DNA of 64,000 bases from an uncultured Pseudomonas sp. (lineage in GTDB: Bacteria > Pseudomonadota > Gammaproteobacteria > Pseudomonadales > Pseudomonadaceae). The position numbers were made by a program, and so were the translations under genes. The stretch is taken from contig NZ_CAJYVE010000010.1 in NCBI RefSeq assembly GCF_913777995.1, positions 362,872-426,871 of the forward strand, given 5' to 3'. The notes under the pieces are model-generated. The model was not told the origin of the DNA, ran no database searches, and saw only the letters and a program-made list of their open reading frames with translations. Positions 9,578 to 18,108 of the stretch are shown piece by piece. The number at the start of each line of letters is the position of its first letter. Position 1 is the stretch's first letter.

Positions 9578-9838
9578 CAACAGTTACATCCAAACAAGAA
9601 AGCGGCAACCGATGACCTGACTGGCAAAAGCTTGCCGTCATCATCACCAACATCTCTTGTAAGACTCTTCCGAAAAGACTAATTACAAAACCGAATCTTG
9701 ACACTTCATCACACTTTTCAAATTCGCTCTTTTACCTGGCACCGACCTTGCTCATGCTGTGAAACTCATTTCAAGTAAATGAAGCCCGAGGCCTTGAGTG
9801 CGCCTCAGCACCCACACTATGAAAATCGGAAAGGCGCC

Positions 9839-10333
9839 ATGACCACAGACGATACTACGCTGCTGCCCAACGTCACCTGCTTGGGACCTCGCGCAAAAAA
9901 GCCGACTGTCGCAAAGACAGGTATTCCAACCTCCCCATTTGCCAACCTTTTGCAGGCGGCAGAAGGAAAATATAAAACCGCTGAGACCGACAGCACTCGC
10001 GGCAGTGCACAACGCCAATGGCTGATGGAAAAAGCCAACCGAAGCCCCCAGGAGGCCGCTGAACTCGCGCATGGGTATGCCTATCACTCGCTGAACGGTC
10101 AGGGTATCGACCTGACCGATTATCCGGTCATTCGCTACTGCGCGACTGGAGAAATCGTCACGGACGAGTCCAGCAGTGGGTTCGAGTCGTACTTTAAACA
10201 CATGCAACTGCAGCGCTCGGCGCTCTACGAATCAGAACTTCTGAAAGGCACACCGCCCGCGCAGATTCTGGAAAAAATTCTCGACTTCAATGACTCACAG
10301 CCAAAACGGTTTCGTGACATGGCTAACTGGTGA
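9839..10333 (+). CDS. Hypothetical 164-aa protein
   Basis: An unrecognised 164-residue soluble protein. The ATG at 9839 is chosen because GGAAAGG lies 5 nt upstream; a longer frame from 9779 lacks a site. No signal peptide or membrane segment is evident. The first 50 residues are basic and Pro/Thr-rich; the rest is polar and helical (SAQRQWLMEKANRSPQEAAEL, and a C-terminal LEKILDFNDSQPKRF). Base composition here is lower in GC than the flanking core genes, matching the FlhE-like gene next to it. The two are convergent, 12 bp apart, and together form a small accessory islet. Confidence 0.7.
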   Translation: MTTDDTTLLPNVTCLGPRAKKPTVAKTGIPTSPFANLLQAAEGKYKTAETDSTRGSAQRQWLMEKANRSPQEAAELAHGYAYHSLNGQGIDLTDYPVIRYCATGEIVTDESSSGFESYFKHMQLQRSALYESELLKGTPPAQILEKILDFNDSQPKRFRDMANW

Positions 10334-10345
10334 GCCGCGCAAGCG

Positions 10346-10768
10346 CTACCAGTTGACGGTCAGTTGAGCCTGTTGACCGGCTACAGGCACCAAGCCGGAG
10401 GGCGACATTCTGATGGTGAAGTAGAGCGGCTGCCTGGCCGGACGTCCTGCGAAGAAACGGGTAGAACCTGAACGCAGGCGAGACACATCCAGGCAGTGGC
10501 CCACCTCAATACAAAGGCTGACCTGCAAATAGTTCGGCCAACCTACGACATTCCAGGTCCAACTGACGTCAGAAATAACAGCCCCGGCCGCGGGTCGTGC
10601 CATAACGGGAACAACCGCCTTATACAAATACCCTTTTGAGTGAACCGTCGGCAATATTACCGAGGCGCTGTAATTGGCCGCCTGCGCAGAACTTAGGCTT
10701 CCTAGCATCAAAAAACTCAAAATCGAGACCAAGCCAATCCACTTCGACCTTCTAGGATCAAATCTCAT
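10346..10768 (-). CDS. FlhE-like periplasmic protein
   Basis: A 140-residue exported protein. Residues 12-31 form a signal peptide ending in SSAQA|AN. The mature part resembles flagellar protein FlhE: the LQVSLCIEVGHCLDV stretch with Cys86 and Cys92 matches the two-Cys strand of FlhE, followed by a PLYFTIRMSPSGLVPVAGQQAQLTVNW ending like FlhE's closing strands. FlhE is a periplasmic partner of the flagellar export apparatus in enterobacteria. Here no flagellar gene is nearby, so it is an orphan and may serve another envelope structure. The match is by eye and moderate. GC is low compared with neighbours. Confidence 0.6.
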   Translation of the reverse strand: MRFDPRRSKWIGLVSILSFLMLGSLSSAQAANYSASVILPTVHSKGYLYKAVVPVMARPAAGAVISDVSWTWNVVGWPNYLQVSLCIEVGHCLDVSRLRSGSTRFFAGRPARQPLYFTIRMSPSGLVPVAGQQAQLTVNW

Positions 10769-11050
10769 TCAAAACTTTCCAAAATAACAAGTCAGGACAA
10801 AACATCTGAAAATACAGACATTCATCTATGTTCAAGCCATTAAACTTGAGCCACCGACGTTATTCAGAAAGTTACTTCTATCAACACCCAAATGAGGGAA
10901 TTCGTAGATCTCAGAAGTTTCTTACGAACACCTCGGAACCAAACGGGCAGCCTCATTACAAAAAGCCCATAGTTCCAGCCCGCGCAAGCATCACAAACCC
11001 GTCACAAAACCCTCACGCAACGGCAATCTGCGGCCTCGACACTGGGGTTC

Positions 11051-12223
11051 ATGAGCACATTCCTGCATGTCACCCTGGTCACCGAAACCTATGCCCCCGA
11101 GATCAATGGCGTGGCCAATACCCTCGGGCGCCTGTGTGAGGGCTTGCGTCAGCGGGGCCACAAGGTGGAGTTGGTGCGGCCACGGCAGAACGGCGAGGCG
11201 GCGCCTACCGTGCCGGAGGAGCTGATGCTCTGCCGTGGCTGGCCGATTCCCGGCTACCCGGACCTGCAGTGGGGCCAGATCTCCATGCACAAGCTGCTCA
11301 GGCGCTGGCAACGGCGGCGCCCCGATGTGCTGTACATCGCCACCGAAGGGCCGCTGGGCCTGGCGGCATTGCGCGCGGCGCGGCGTCTGGGCATTGCGGT
11401 GATCAGCGGCTTCCACACCAACTTTCCGCAATACACCCAGCAGTACGGCATGGGTTTCATCACCCGCCTGCTGACCCATTACCTGCGCTGGTTCCATAAC
11501 CGCTCACGTTTCACTCTAGTGCCCAGCGTCAGCCAGAAACTCGAACTGGAACGGCGTGGCTTCGAGCGCATCGAGCTGTTGTCACGCGGCGTGGACAGCC
11601 AGCTGTTCAATCCCAGCCGCCGCTCTCAGGCGCTGCGCGCCAGTTGGGGGGTGGGCGACGACGAGATTGCCGTGCTGCATGTCGGTCGGCTGGCGGCGGA
11701 AAAGAACCTGAGCCTGCTCAAGACCTGTTTCGAAGCGCTGCAGCACAGCTATCCGCAGCAGCGTCTGCGACTGGTGATAGTCGGCGACGGACCGCAACGC
11801 AACGCCTTGGAACAGCAACTGCCCAATGCGGTGTTCTGCGGCTCGCAACGCGGCGAGGTGCTGGCCAGCCACTACGCCTCGGGAGACCTGTTCCTGTTCC
11901 CCAGCCTCACCGAAACCTTCGGCAACGTGGTTCTGGAGGCCCTGGCCTCCGGACTGGCGGTGGTGGCCTACGATGAGGCAGCCGCTGGCCAGCACATTCG
12001 CCATGGCCATAACGGTGCGCTGGCCATGCCAGGCGATGCCGAGGCGTTCATCGACGCGGCACGCTGGCTGCTGGAAGACAGCGAAACGCTGCGCCGGGTC
12101 CGGCTCAACGCACGCCAACATGCCAGCCGCCAGGGCTGGAACCTCATCATCGATCAGTTCGAACGGCAATTGCGGGAGGTCTGCCCGCAGGAGGTCGGGC
12201 TACCGGTCAAGTCGCTGTCCTGA
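11051..12223 (+). CDS. Family 4 glycosyltransferase
   Basis: A 390-residue GT-B fold glycosyltransferase. The N-terminal domain opens with TLVTETYAPEINGVA-type sequence, the acceptor loop of GT4 enzymes related to mannosyl- and glucosyl-diacylglycerol transferases. The C-terminal domain has VLHVGRLAAEKN and the E-x7-E nucleotide-sugar motif in LTETFGNVVLEALASG. It should be cytosolic or peripheral at the inner membrane. The start at 11051 follows CTGGGG by 3 nt, so the site is weak. It stands alone, preceded by a 280-bp AT-richer gap in which I see no gene. Acceptor and sugar cannot be told from sequence alone. Confidence 0.88.
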   Translation: MSTFLHVTLVTETYAPEINGVANTLGRLCEGLRQRGHKVELVRPRQNGEAAPTVPEELMLCRGWPIPGYPDLQWGQISMHKLLRRWQRRRPDVLYIATEGPLGLAALRAARRLGIAVISGFHTNFPQYTQQYGMGFITRLLTHYLRWFHNRSRFTLVPSVSQKLELERRGFERIELLSRGVDSQLFNPSRRSQALRASWGVGDDEIAVLHVGRLAAEKNLSLLKTCFEALQHSYPQQRLRLVIVGDGPQRNALEQQLPNAVFCGSQRGEVLASHYASGDLFLFPSLTETFGNVVLEALASGLAVVAYDEAAAGQHIRHGHNGALAMPGDAEAFIDAARWLLEDSETLRRVRLNARQHASRQGWNLIIDQFERQLREVCPQEVGLPVKSLS

Positions 12224-12262
12224 GCCAGCGGCCCCGGCAGCGACAAGCTTCAGCCCGCGAGA

Positions 12263-12745
12263 TCAGGCCAGCGCTTTTTCGATGGCCTGGATGACCGCCG
12301 GATCGTCCGGCAGGGTACGCGGCGAAAACCGCGCGATGACCGCACCGTTGCGGGCCACCAGAAACTTCTCGAAGTTCCAGGTGATATCACCGGGAAACTC
12401 GGCGCCCTCACCGGCCAGCAAACGGTACAACGGATGGCGATGCGCGCCGTTGACTTCCAGCTTCTCGCCCATGGGAAAGGTCACCCCGTAGTTCAAGGAG
12501 CAGAACGACTGGATCTCGGCTTCGGACCCCGGCTCCTGACCGGCAAACTGGTTGCATGGCAGGCCCAGGACCACGAAGCCCTTGTCCTTGTAGCGCTCGT
12601 AGAGCGACTCGAGCGCTGCATACTGTGGCGTGAGGCCACACTTGGAGGCCACGTTGACCACCAGCACCACCTTGTCCTTGAACGGCGCCAGGGGCAGCGG
12701 CTGCCCATCGAGCCCTTGAAGGGTCATTTCATGAAACGCACTCAT
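12263..12745 (-). CDS. Glutathione peroxidase-type thiol peroxidase
   Basis: A 160-residue protein of the glutathione peroxidase family (BtuE-like). The peroxidatic residue is Cys36 in NVASKCGLTPQY rather than selenocysteine; the Gln and Trp of the catalytic tetrad are in LPCNQFAGQEPG and ITWNFEKFLV. Such bacterial enzymes reduce peroxides, usually with thioredoxin. GGGGGTGA precedes the ATG by 4 nt. It is a single gene between the glycosyltransferase (convergent) and the slyD terminator. Confidence 0.93.
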   Translation of the reverse strand: MSAFHEMTLQGLDGQPLPLAPFKDKVVLVVNVASKCGLTPQYAALESLYERYKDKGFVVLGLPCNQFAGQEPGSEAEIQSFCSLNYGVTFPMGEKLEVNGAHRHPLYRLLAGEGAEFPGDITWNFEKFLVARNGAVIARFSPRTLPDDPAVIQAIEKALA

Positions 12746-12819
12746 CGGTCACCCCCTTGTACAGTCCGTCACGGGCGTCATTGCCAGCCCGCCTCCCGAC
12801 CAACCCTCGGCAGTACCGC

Positions 12820-12867
12820 AAAAAAAAGCGCCCGGCGGCCTGCCTGAAAGCAGGACCACCCGGACGC
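12820..12867 (-). terminator. Intrinsic terminator of slyD
   Basis: Read on the minus strand, a GC-rich stem (12867-12850 pairing with 12843-12828, with small mismatches) and a TTTCAG loop is followed by eight T residues (12827-12820). It lies 76 bp after the slyD stop, upstream of the peroxidase gene. Confidence 0.85.
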
Positions 12868-12943
12868 CTCAGGGCTGCGCGGTTTCGACAGAAAGGCCGA
12901 ATCCGTAACAGCCGCTGCGGTCACCTGAGCTTAGCAGCCCGGA

Positions 12944-13429
12944 TCAATGATGATGGCCACCTTCGCCATGGACGTGGCCATGGGCAACTTCTTCATCGCT
13001 GGCGTCACGGATGTTGACGACCTTGACCTTGAAGTTCAGGCGCTGGCCAGCCAGCGGGTGGTTGCCGTCGACGGTCACGTCGTCGCCGTCCAGGTCGCGG
13101 ATGGTGACGATCTGCATCTGGCCGTCTGGCGCGGAGGCATGGAACTGCATGCCGACTTCCAGCTCGTCGACACCTTCGAACATGCTGCGGTTCAGGGTGC
13201 TGACCAGCTCGGCGGAGTATTCGCCGTAGGCATCTTCCGGCTCGATGGAAACGCTCAGCTCGTCACCGACGTCCTTGCCTTCCAGGGCCTTTTCCAGACC
13301 CGGGATGATGTTGCTGGCGCCATGCAGGTAGACCAGCGGCGCGCCGCCGGACGAGCTGTCGATGACCTCACCAGCATCGTTGGTCAGGGTATAGTCAATG
13401 GAGACAGCCTTTTTGGCAGCGATAGGCAT
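12944..13429 (-). CDS. slyD: FKBP-type peptidyl-prolyl isomerase SlyD
   Basis: A 161-residue SlyD-type protein: an FKBP half (VSIDYTLTNDAGEVIDSS, PLVYLHGASNIIPGLEKAL) interrupted by the insert-in-flap chaperone domain (PEDAYGEYSAELVSTLNRSMF) and ended by a His-rich tail (HGHVHGEGGHHH). It speeds proline isomerisation and binds nickel in E. coli; the tail here is short, so metal storage is probably limited. The start MPIAAKKAV at 13429 is preferred to an ATG 48 nt upstream on the basis of family alignment; the ribosome site is weak. Its terminator is at 12820-12867. Confidence 0.93.
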   Translation of the reverse strand: MPIAAKKAVSIDYTLTNDAGEVIDSSSGGAPLVYLHGASNIIPGLEKALEGKDVGDELSVSIEPEDAYGEYSAELVSTLNRSMFEGVDELEVGMQFHASAPDGQMQIVTIRDLDGDDVTVDGNHPLAGQRLNFKVKVVNIRDASDEEVAHGHVHGEGGHHH

Positions 13430-13518
13430 GGGGACAAGACCTTTGCTTGATATGAATGAACGCCCAAGTCTAACCAAGCCATGCCGCGAAAGCTAACGGA
13501 ACACCGACAGGTGAATCC

Positions 13519-13749
13519 ATGAACACGACACCGCACATCACCACACTGACCGGCTGGCGCCAGGACGAAGAAGGCCACTGGGTCGCCATACTGTCTTGCG
13601 GCCATACCCAACATCTGCGCCATCAGCCACCCTGGCAATCCCGGGCCTGGGTGCTGGACCCCGGGCAGCGGGCGAAAAAAATCGGCCTGCCGTTTCACTG
13701 CGGATGGTGCGCACAGCCCCCCGATGGCGATAGTCTTGGCGCTTCGTGA
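13519..13749 (+). CDS. DUF3565 family small protein
   Basis: A 76-residue protein of the DUF3565 family, with GWRQDEEGHWVAILSCGHTQHLRHQPPW near the start and a closing CGWC pair. The Cys/His arrangement suggests a small metal-binding domain. Some members are named pressure-regulated protein, but the function is not established. It lies alone, upstream of pta, on the same strand with an 88-bp gap. Confidence 0.82.
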   Translation: MNTTPHITTLTGWRQDEEGHWVAILSCGHTQHLRHQPPWQSRAWVLDPGQRAKKIGLPFHCGWCAQPPDGDSLGAS

Positions 13750-13837
13750 AGCGCCGCGACAGACGGCGCCGACTCACTCACCGGTCACGGTCCGTTCTTG
13801 TGCCACGACCCTTGCACTGCTCAATTCGGAAGCCCGC

Positions 13838-15928
13838 ATGCAGACTTTTTTCATCGCGCCCACGGATTTCGGCGTTGGCCTGACCTCCATCAGCCTCGGC
13901 CTGGTTCGTACACTGGAACACGCCGGGCTCAAGGTCGGCTTCTTCAAGCCCATCGCCCAGCCTCACCCGGGCGATACCGGGCCGGAACGCTCGACCGAAC
14001 TGGTGGCGCGCACGCATGGCCTGAAGCCACCCAGTCCGCTGGCGCTGTCCCATGTAGAGCGCATGCTCGGCGAGGGTGAACTCGATGAACTGCTCGAAGA
14101 AATCGTACGCCTGTATCAACAGGCCGCCGCCGGCAACGACGTGGTGATCGTCGAAGGCATGGTCCCTACCCGCCACGCCAGCTATGCGGCGCGGGTCAAC
14201 CTGCATCTGGCTAAGAGCCTGGATGCCGAGGTGATCCTGGTTTCGGCACCGGAAAACGAAGTACTCACCGAGTTGTCCGGGCGCGTGGAACTGCAGGCGC
14301 AGATGTTCGGCGGCCCCAAGGACCCGAAGGTGCTGGGGGTGATCCTCAACAAGGTGCGCACCGAAGAGAGCATGCAGGACTTCGCCGCGCGGCTTAAGGA
14401 ACACTCGCCACTGCTGCGCAGCGGCGACTTCCGCCTGCTGGGCTGCATCCCCTACCAGGCCGACCTGAATGCCCCGCGCACCCGCGATGTAGCCGAGCTG
14501 ATGGACGCCCAGGTGCTCAACGCCGGCGACTATGAACAGCGGCGCATGACCAAGATCATCATCTGCGCACGCACCCTGGTGAACACGGTGCATCTGCTCA
14601 AGCCGGGCGTGCTGGTGGTAACCCCAGGCGACCGTGACGACATCATCCTCGCGGTCAGCCTGGCGACCATGAACGGCGTACCGCTGGCCGGCCTGCTGCT
14701 GACCAGCGACATCTCGCCCGACCCACGCATCATGGAACTGTGCCGGGGCGCCCTGCAGGCCGGCCTGCCCGTGCTGGCCGTGAATACCGGCACCTATGAC
14801 ACGGCCAACCGCCTCAACCAGCTGAACAAGGAAATCCCCATCGACGACCGCGAGCGAGCCGAGATCATCACCGATTTCGTCGCCGGCCACCTGGACGCAG
14901 AATGGCTGCACCAGCGTTGCGGCACACCGCGAGAGCTGCGCCTGTCGCCTGCGGTATTCCGCTACCAGCTGATCCAGCGGGCCCAGGCCAGCCAGAAGCG
15001 CATCGTCCTGCCCGAAGGCGCCGAGCCGCTGATCATCCAGGCCGCCGCCATCTGCCAGGCGCGCGGCATCGCCCGCTGCGTGCTGCTGGCCAAGCCGGAG
15101 GAAGTCCACGCCGTGGCCAAGGCTCAGGCCATCGTGCTGCCGCCGGGCCTGGAAATCCTCGACCCGGACCTGATCCGCCAGCGCTATGTCGAACCCATGG
15201 TCAAACTGCGCAAGAGCAAAAGCCTCAATGCGCCGATGGCCGAGCAGCAACTGGAAGACCCGGTGGTGATCGGCACCATGATGCTGGCCCTGGATGAAGT
15301 CGACGGGCTGGTGTCGGGCCTGGTGCACTCCATGGCCAACACCATTCGCCCGGCCTTGCAGCTGATCAAGACCGCGCCGGGTTGCAGCCTGGTGTCTTCG
15401 GTGTTCTTCATGCTGTTTCCCGAGCAGGTGCTGGTGTACGGCGACTGCATCATGAACCCGCACCCCAGTGCGGCCGAGCTGGCGGAAATTGCCCTGCAGA
15501 GCGCCGACTCGGCCGAGACGTTCGGCATCACCCCGCGGGTGGCGATGATCAGCTACTCCAGCGGCCATGCGGACAACGACGAGGAAGTGGAGAAGGTCCG
15601 CGAGGCCACGCAGCAGGCCCGTGAAGCACGCCGGGGGCTGTTGATCGATGGTCCATTGCAGTACGATGCCGCCGCCAACGAGAATGACGCCCGCCAACTG
15701 GCGCCGCACAGCCAGGTGGCCGGTCGCGCAACGGTATTCGTGTTCCCCGACCTGAACACCGGCAACACCACCTACAAGGCGGTGCAGCGCAGCGCCGACT
15801 GCGTCACCCTTGGCCCGATGCTGCAGGGCCTGCGCAAGCCGGTGAACGACCTGCCACGCGGTGCCCAGGTCGACGATATCGTGCACACCATCGCCCTGAC
15901 CGCGATTCAAGCCGACACATTGCTCTGA
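13838..15928 (+). CDS. pta: Phosphate acetyltransferase Pta (long form)
   Basis: A 696-residue Pta that exchanges acetyl-CoA and acetyl phosphate. It has the long-form layout: a BioD/CobB-like P-loop domain (residues 1-200, opening FIAPTDFGVGLTSISLGLVR), a DRTGG domain in the middle (about 220-340), and the C-terminal catalytic domain (from about 375, with RIVLPEGAEPLIIQAA and the ending region GNTTYKAVQRSADCVTLGP). The start at 13838 has GGAAG upstream and aligns with the family; a reading frame extending 114 nt upstream is not used. No ackA is adjacent, unlike in enterobacteria, so acetate kinase must be elsewhere. Confidence 0.96.
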   Translation: MQTFFIAPTDFGVGLTSISLGLVRTLEHAGLKVGFFKPIAQPHPGDTGPERSTELVARTHGLKPPSPLALSHVERMLGEGELDELLEEIVRLYQQAAAGNDVVIVEGMVPTRHASYAARVNLHLAKSLDAEVILVSAPENEVLTELSGRVELQAQMFGGPKDPKVLGVILNKVRTEESMQDFAARLKEHSPLLRSGDFRLLGCIPYQADLNAPRTRDVAELMDAQVLNAGDYEQRRMTKIIICARTLVNTVHLLKPGVLVVTPGDRDDIILAVSLATMNGVPLAGLLLTSDISPDPRIMELCRGALQAGLPVLAVNTGTYDTANRLNQLNKEIPIDDRERAEIITDFVAGHLDAEWLHQRCGTPRELRLSPAVFRYQLIQRAQASQKRIVLPEGAEPLIIQAAAICQARGIARCVLLAKPEEVHAVAKAQAIVLPPGLEILDPDLIRQRYVEPMVKLRKSKSLNAPMAEQQLEDPVVIGTMMLALDEVDGLVSGLVHSMANTIRPALQLIKTAPGCSLVSSVFFMLFPEQVLVYGDCIMNPHPSAAELAEIALQSADSAETFGITPRVAMISYSSGHADNDEEVEKVREATQQAREARRGLLIDGPLQYDAAANENDARQLAPHSQVAGRATVFVFPDLNTGNTTYKAVQRSADCVTLGPMLQGLRKPVNDLPRGAQVDDIVHTIALTAIQADTLL

Positions 15929-15986
15929 TAAACAGGGGGTGCCGATCGGTCCCGGCCCCCCATTTCACCTGGAGTTATTCCCTGCC

Positions 15987-16889
15987 ATGGCTTTCCTGCC
16001 TGCTCCCCTGCGCGGCGTCCTCGCCGCGCTGTTGCTGGGGCTCAATACGCTCGCGTGCTGCCTGCCGCTGTTCGTGGTGACACTGCTCAAGCTGTGCCTG
16101 CCCTTCAAGGCTGCGCAGCGCCTGTTCGACGCGATCATGAATCTGATCCAGGAAACCTGGATCGGCAACAACAATGCCTGGATCCGCCTGCTGAGCGGCA
16201 CCCGCTGGCACATCACCGGCCTGGAGCAACTCGATTACCAGCACTCCTACCTGGTGACCAGCAACCACCAGAGCTGGGTGGACATCATGGTGCTGCAATA
16301 CCTGCTGAACCGACGTATCCGCCCCCTGAAATTCTTCCTCAAGCAGGAACTGATCTGGGTGCCGGTGATCGGCCTGGCCTGGTGGGCGCTGGGCTTTCCG
16401 TTCATGAAGCGCTACTCCAAGGCCTACCTGGCCAAGCACCCGGAAAAGCGTGGCAAGGACCTGGAAACCACACGCCGCACCTGCGCGCGTTTTCGCGACA
16501 AGCCTGTGGCGATCTTCAACTTCGCCGAAGGCACACGCTTCACCCCGGAAAAGCATGCCGAGCAGCAATCGCCGTTTCGCCACCTGCTCAAGCCCAAGGC
16601 CGGTGGTATCGCCTTTGTGCTGGATGCGATGGGCGAGCAGCTGGAATCGATCGTCAACGTGACCCTGCACTATCCCAAAGGACGGCCGGGTTACTGGGAC
16701 CTGCTGTGCGGCCGGGTCGGCCAGGTGGTGGCACACTTCGAGGAGGTACGCATTCCGGCCGGGTTCATCGGCAAGAGCTATGACCAGGACGCGGACTATC
16801 GCCAGGCCTTCCAGGCCTGGATCAACGAGGCGTGGGAAGAGAAGGATCGCCTGCTGGAGCAGATGCAGGCGCAGTACGGCGAGCGCTGA
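15987..16889 (+). CDS. LPLAT acyltransferase, YihG type
   Basis: A 300-residue inner-membrane lysophospholipid acyltransferase-family protein. The catalytic HX4D is NHQSWVD (His94-Asp99) and the phosphate-binding motif is FAEGTR (179-184). Hydrophobic helices at residues 8-35 and around 125-140 anchor it. It resembles YihG/YihL-type acyltransferases that add acyl groups to lysophosphatidic acid, often unsaturated ones at sn-2. The start at 15987 has GGAG; an in-frame ATG 48 nt upstream lacks one. It follows pta by 58 bp and ends at a strong terminator. Confidence 0.9.
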   Translation: MAFLPAPLRGVLAALLLGLNTLACCLPLFVVTLLKLCLPFKAAQRLFDAIMNLIQETWIGNNNAWIRLLSGTRWHITGLEQLDYQHSYLVTSNHQSWVDIMVLQYLLNRRIRPLKFFLKQELIWVPVIGLAWWALGFPFMKRYSKAYLAKHPEKRGKDLETTRRTCARFRDKPVAIFNFAEGTRFTPEKHAEQQSPFRHLLKPKAGGIAFVLDAMGEQLESIVNVTLHYPKGRPGYWDLLCGRVGQVVAHFEEVRIPAGFIGKSYDQDADYRQAFQAWINEAWEEKDRLLEQMQAQYGER

Positions 16890-16906
16890 ACACTGCGGTA
16901 TCACGC

Positions 16907-16940
16907 AAAAAAAGGGCGGCCAGTGGCCGCCCCTTTTTTT
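16907..16940. terminator. Bidirectional intrinsic terminator
   Basis: A perfect 8-bp stem GGGCGGCC / GGCCGCCC (16914-16921, 16925-16932) is flanked by seven A residues on the left and seven T residues on the right, between the convergent acyltransferase and OmpA-lipoprotein genes. Confidence 0.93.
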
Positions 16941-16953
16941 GCTTTCCGGTCGC

Positions 16954-17664
16954 TTACTGCTGGTACTGATCGTACTGCTGGCCCGGAATCGGCTTGAGGT
17001 TGACCTCGACACGGCGGTTCTGCGCGCGGCCGTTCACATCGGCGTTGCTGGCGATTGGCGAATCGGGGCCGGCGCCGCGTACCGACAGGTGGGTCGGATC
17101 GACGCCCTGGGACGTCAGGTAGGTCGCCACGCTCTGCGCACGCTGCTGGGACAGGTCCATGTTGTGCTGGCGGCTGCCAGTGCTGTCGGTATAGCCGACG
17201 ATCTCGATGTTGTTCTGGTTGAACTGCTTGAGTGACGAGGCGAGATTGTTCAGCGGCGCATAGAAGCTGCTGGCAATCGCCGAAGAGTCGGTGGCGAAGG
17301 TGATGTTGCCCGGCATGATGAGCTTGATCTGGTCACCCTGGCGCTGCACCTCGACACCCGTGTTGGCCATCTTGGCACGCAGCGCGGCCTCCTGGCGGTC
17401 GGCGTAGTAGCCATAACCGGCGGATGCCGCACCGGCTACGGCAGCACCGATCAGGGCGCCTTTGCCGCGGTGGTTGTGATCGATGGCGGCGCCGGCCACG
17501 GCACCGGCCAGGGCGCCCAGCCCGCCATATTTGGCGGTGCGGCTCATGCCCTGCTGTTCCTGGCCGCCATATCCCCCCTGGTTGTCATAGGGATTGGGCG
17601 ATGCGCAGCCGGCCAGCAAGGCCACGGCAGTGGCTGCGATGATCAGACGGGGCGTGGTCAACAT
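16954..17664 (-). CDS. OmpA-family lipoprotein with glycine zipper
   Basis: A 236-residue outer-membrane lipoprotein. The lipobox is LLAGC (Cys20). Next comes a glycine-zipper segment (GGLGALAGAVAGAAIDH and ALIGAAVAGAASAGYGYY), then an OmpA-like peptidoglycan-binding domain (residues 115-225, with VGYTDSTGSRQHNMDLSQQRAQSV and the NRRVEV ending). It resembles YiaD/Pal-type proteins that tie the outer membrane to the cell wall. GGAG lies 6 nt before the ATG. It is a single gene. A gap of 444 bp follows upstream, to 18108, with no gene I can support. Confidence 0.93.
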   Translation of the reverse strand: MLTTPRLIIAATAVALLAGCASPNPYDNQGGYGGQEQQGMSRTAKYGGLGALAGAVAGAAIDHNHRGKGALIGAAVAGAASAGYGYYADRQEAALRAKMANTGVEVQRQGDQIKLIMPGNITFATDSSAIASSFYAPLNNLASSLKQFNQNNIEIVGYTDSTGSRQHNMDLSQQRAQSVATYLTSQGVDPTHLSVRGAGPDSPIASNADVNGRAQNRRVEVNLKPIPGQQYDQYQQ

Positions 17665-17968
17665 GAAATGCTCCTGGTTTTCTACGAACGCTTTATTGAC
17701 CGTTGGAACGCGAAGACGGCAATTAATTCCGGCCTCAGGCCAGTTGCCGCAGCCGCCGAAAGCTGACCCGAACGGCCTGCGTAACTCGATGCAGGGTGAT
17801 CATAGTGCCCGCGGCGAAGGGTGGAAGATGTTCGTCGATGAAATATTTTTCACCGCTTTTTGGCGCCATATATCCGCAACTTTACAAGTCGTTGATTGGC
17901 GAAGACAAAGCCGGGACAGCAAGGTTTTGACGTTTTCACGCTGTCATTCCCAGTAACGAACTTCCCTC

Positions 17969-17974
17969 TATACT
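17969..17974 (+). promoter_or_regulatory. Possible -10 box for the HD-GYP gene
   Basis: TATACT stands alone about 135 bp upstream of the HD-GYP start in the 444-bp gap 17665-18108. No good -35 hexamer is at the right distance. Nothing else in the gap is convincing. Confidence 0.3.
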
Positions 17975-18108
17975 GGCAAAAAGCGATCACTGATTCGCTT
18001 GCGCTGTTCATCGTTCAGACGCCAGAACAGGCTCGGACGATGTCGCTTTACCCATCTACTGCACCATGCGGCAAAGGACGCCCGTACGAACAAACAGGGT
18101 GACCCGAC

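Noticed and set aside
10828-11139. A 103-codon frame before the glycosyltransferase gene
   Set aside because: It overlaps the start of the glycosyltransferase in another frame, has no ribosome site and no recognisable sequence.
12757-12764. A TTGTACAG box upstream of the glutathione peroxidase gene
   Set aside because: It matches one half of the light-cluster operator, but no partner box lies 18 bp away on either strand and it overlaps the ribosome binding site of the gene. Probably chance.
13778-15910. A 710-codon open frame antisense to pta
   Set aside because: It is the shadow of a high-GC gene: no family resemblance, biased His/Gln/Val composition, and pta on the other strand is unmistakable. 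The same applies to long antisense frames over DUF1302, mqo, uraA, phrB-operon and TPR genes.
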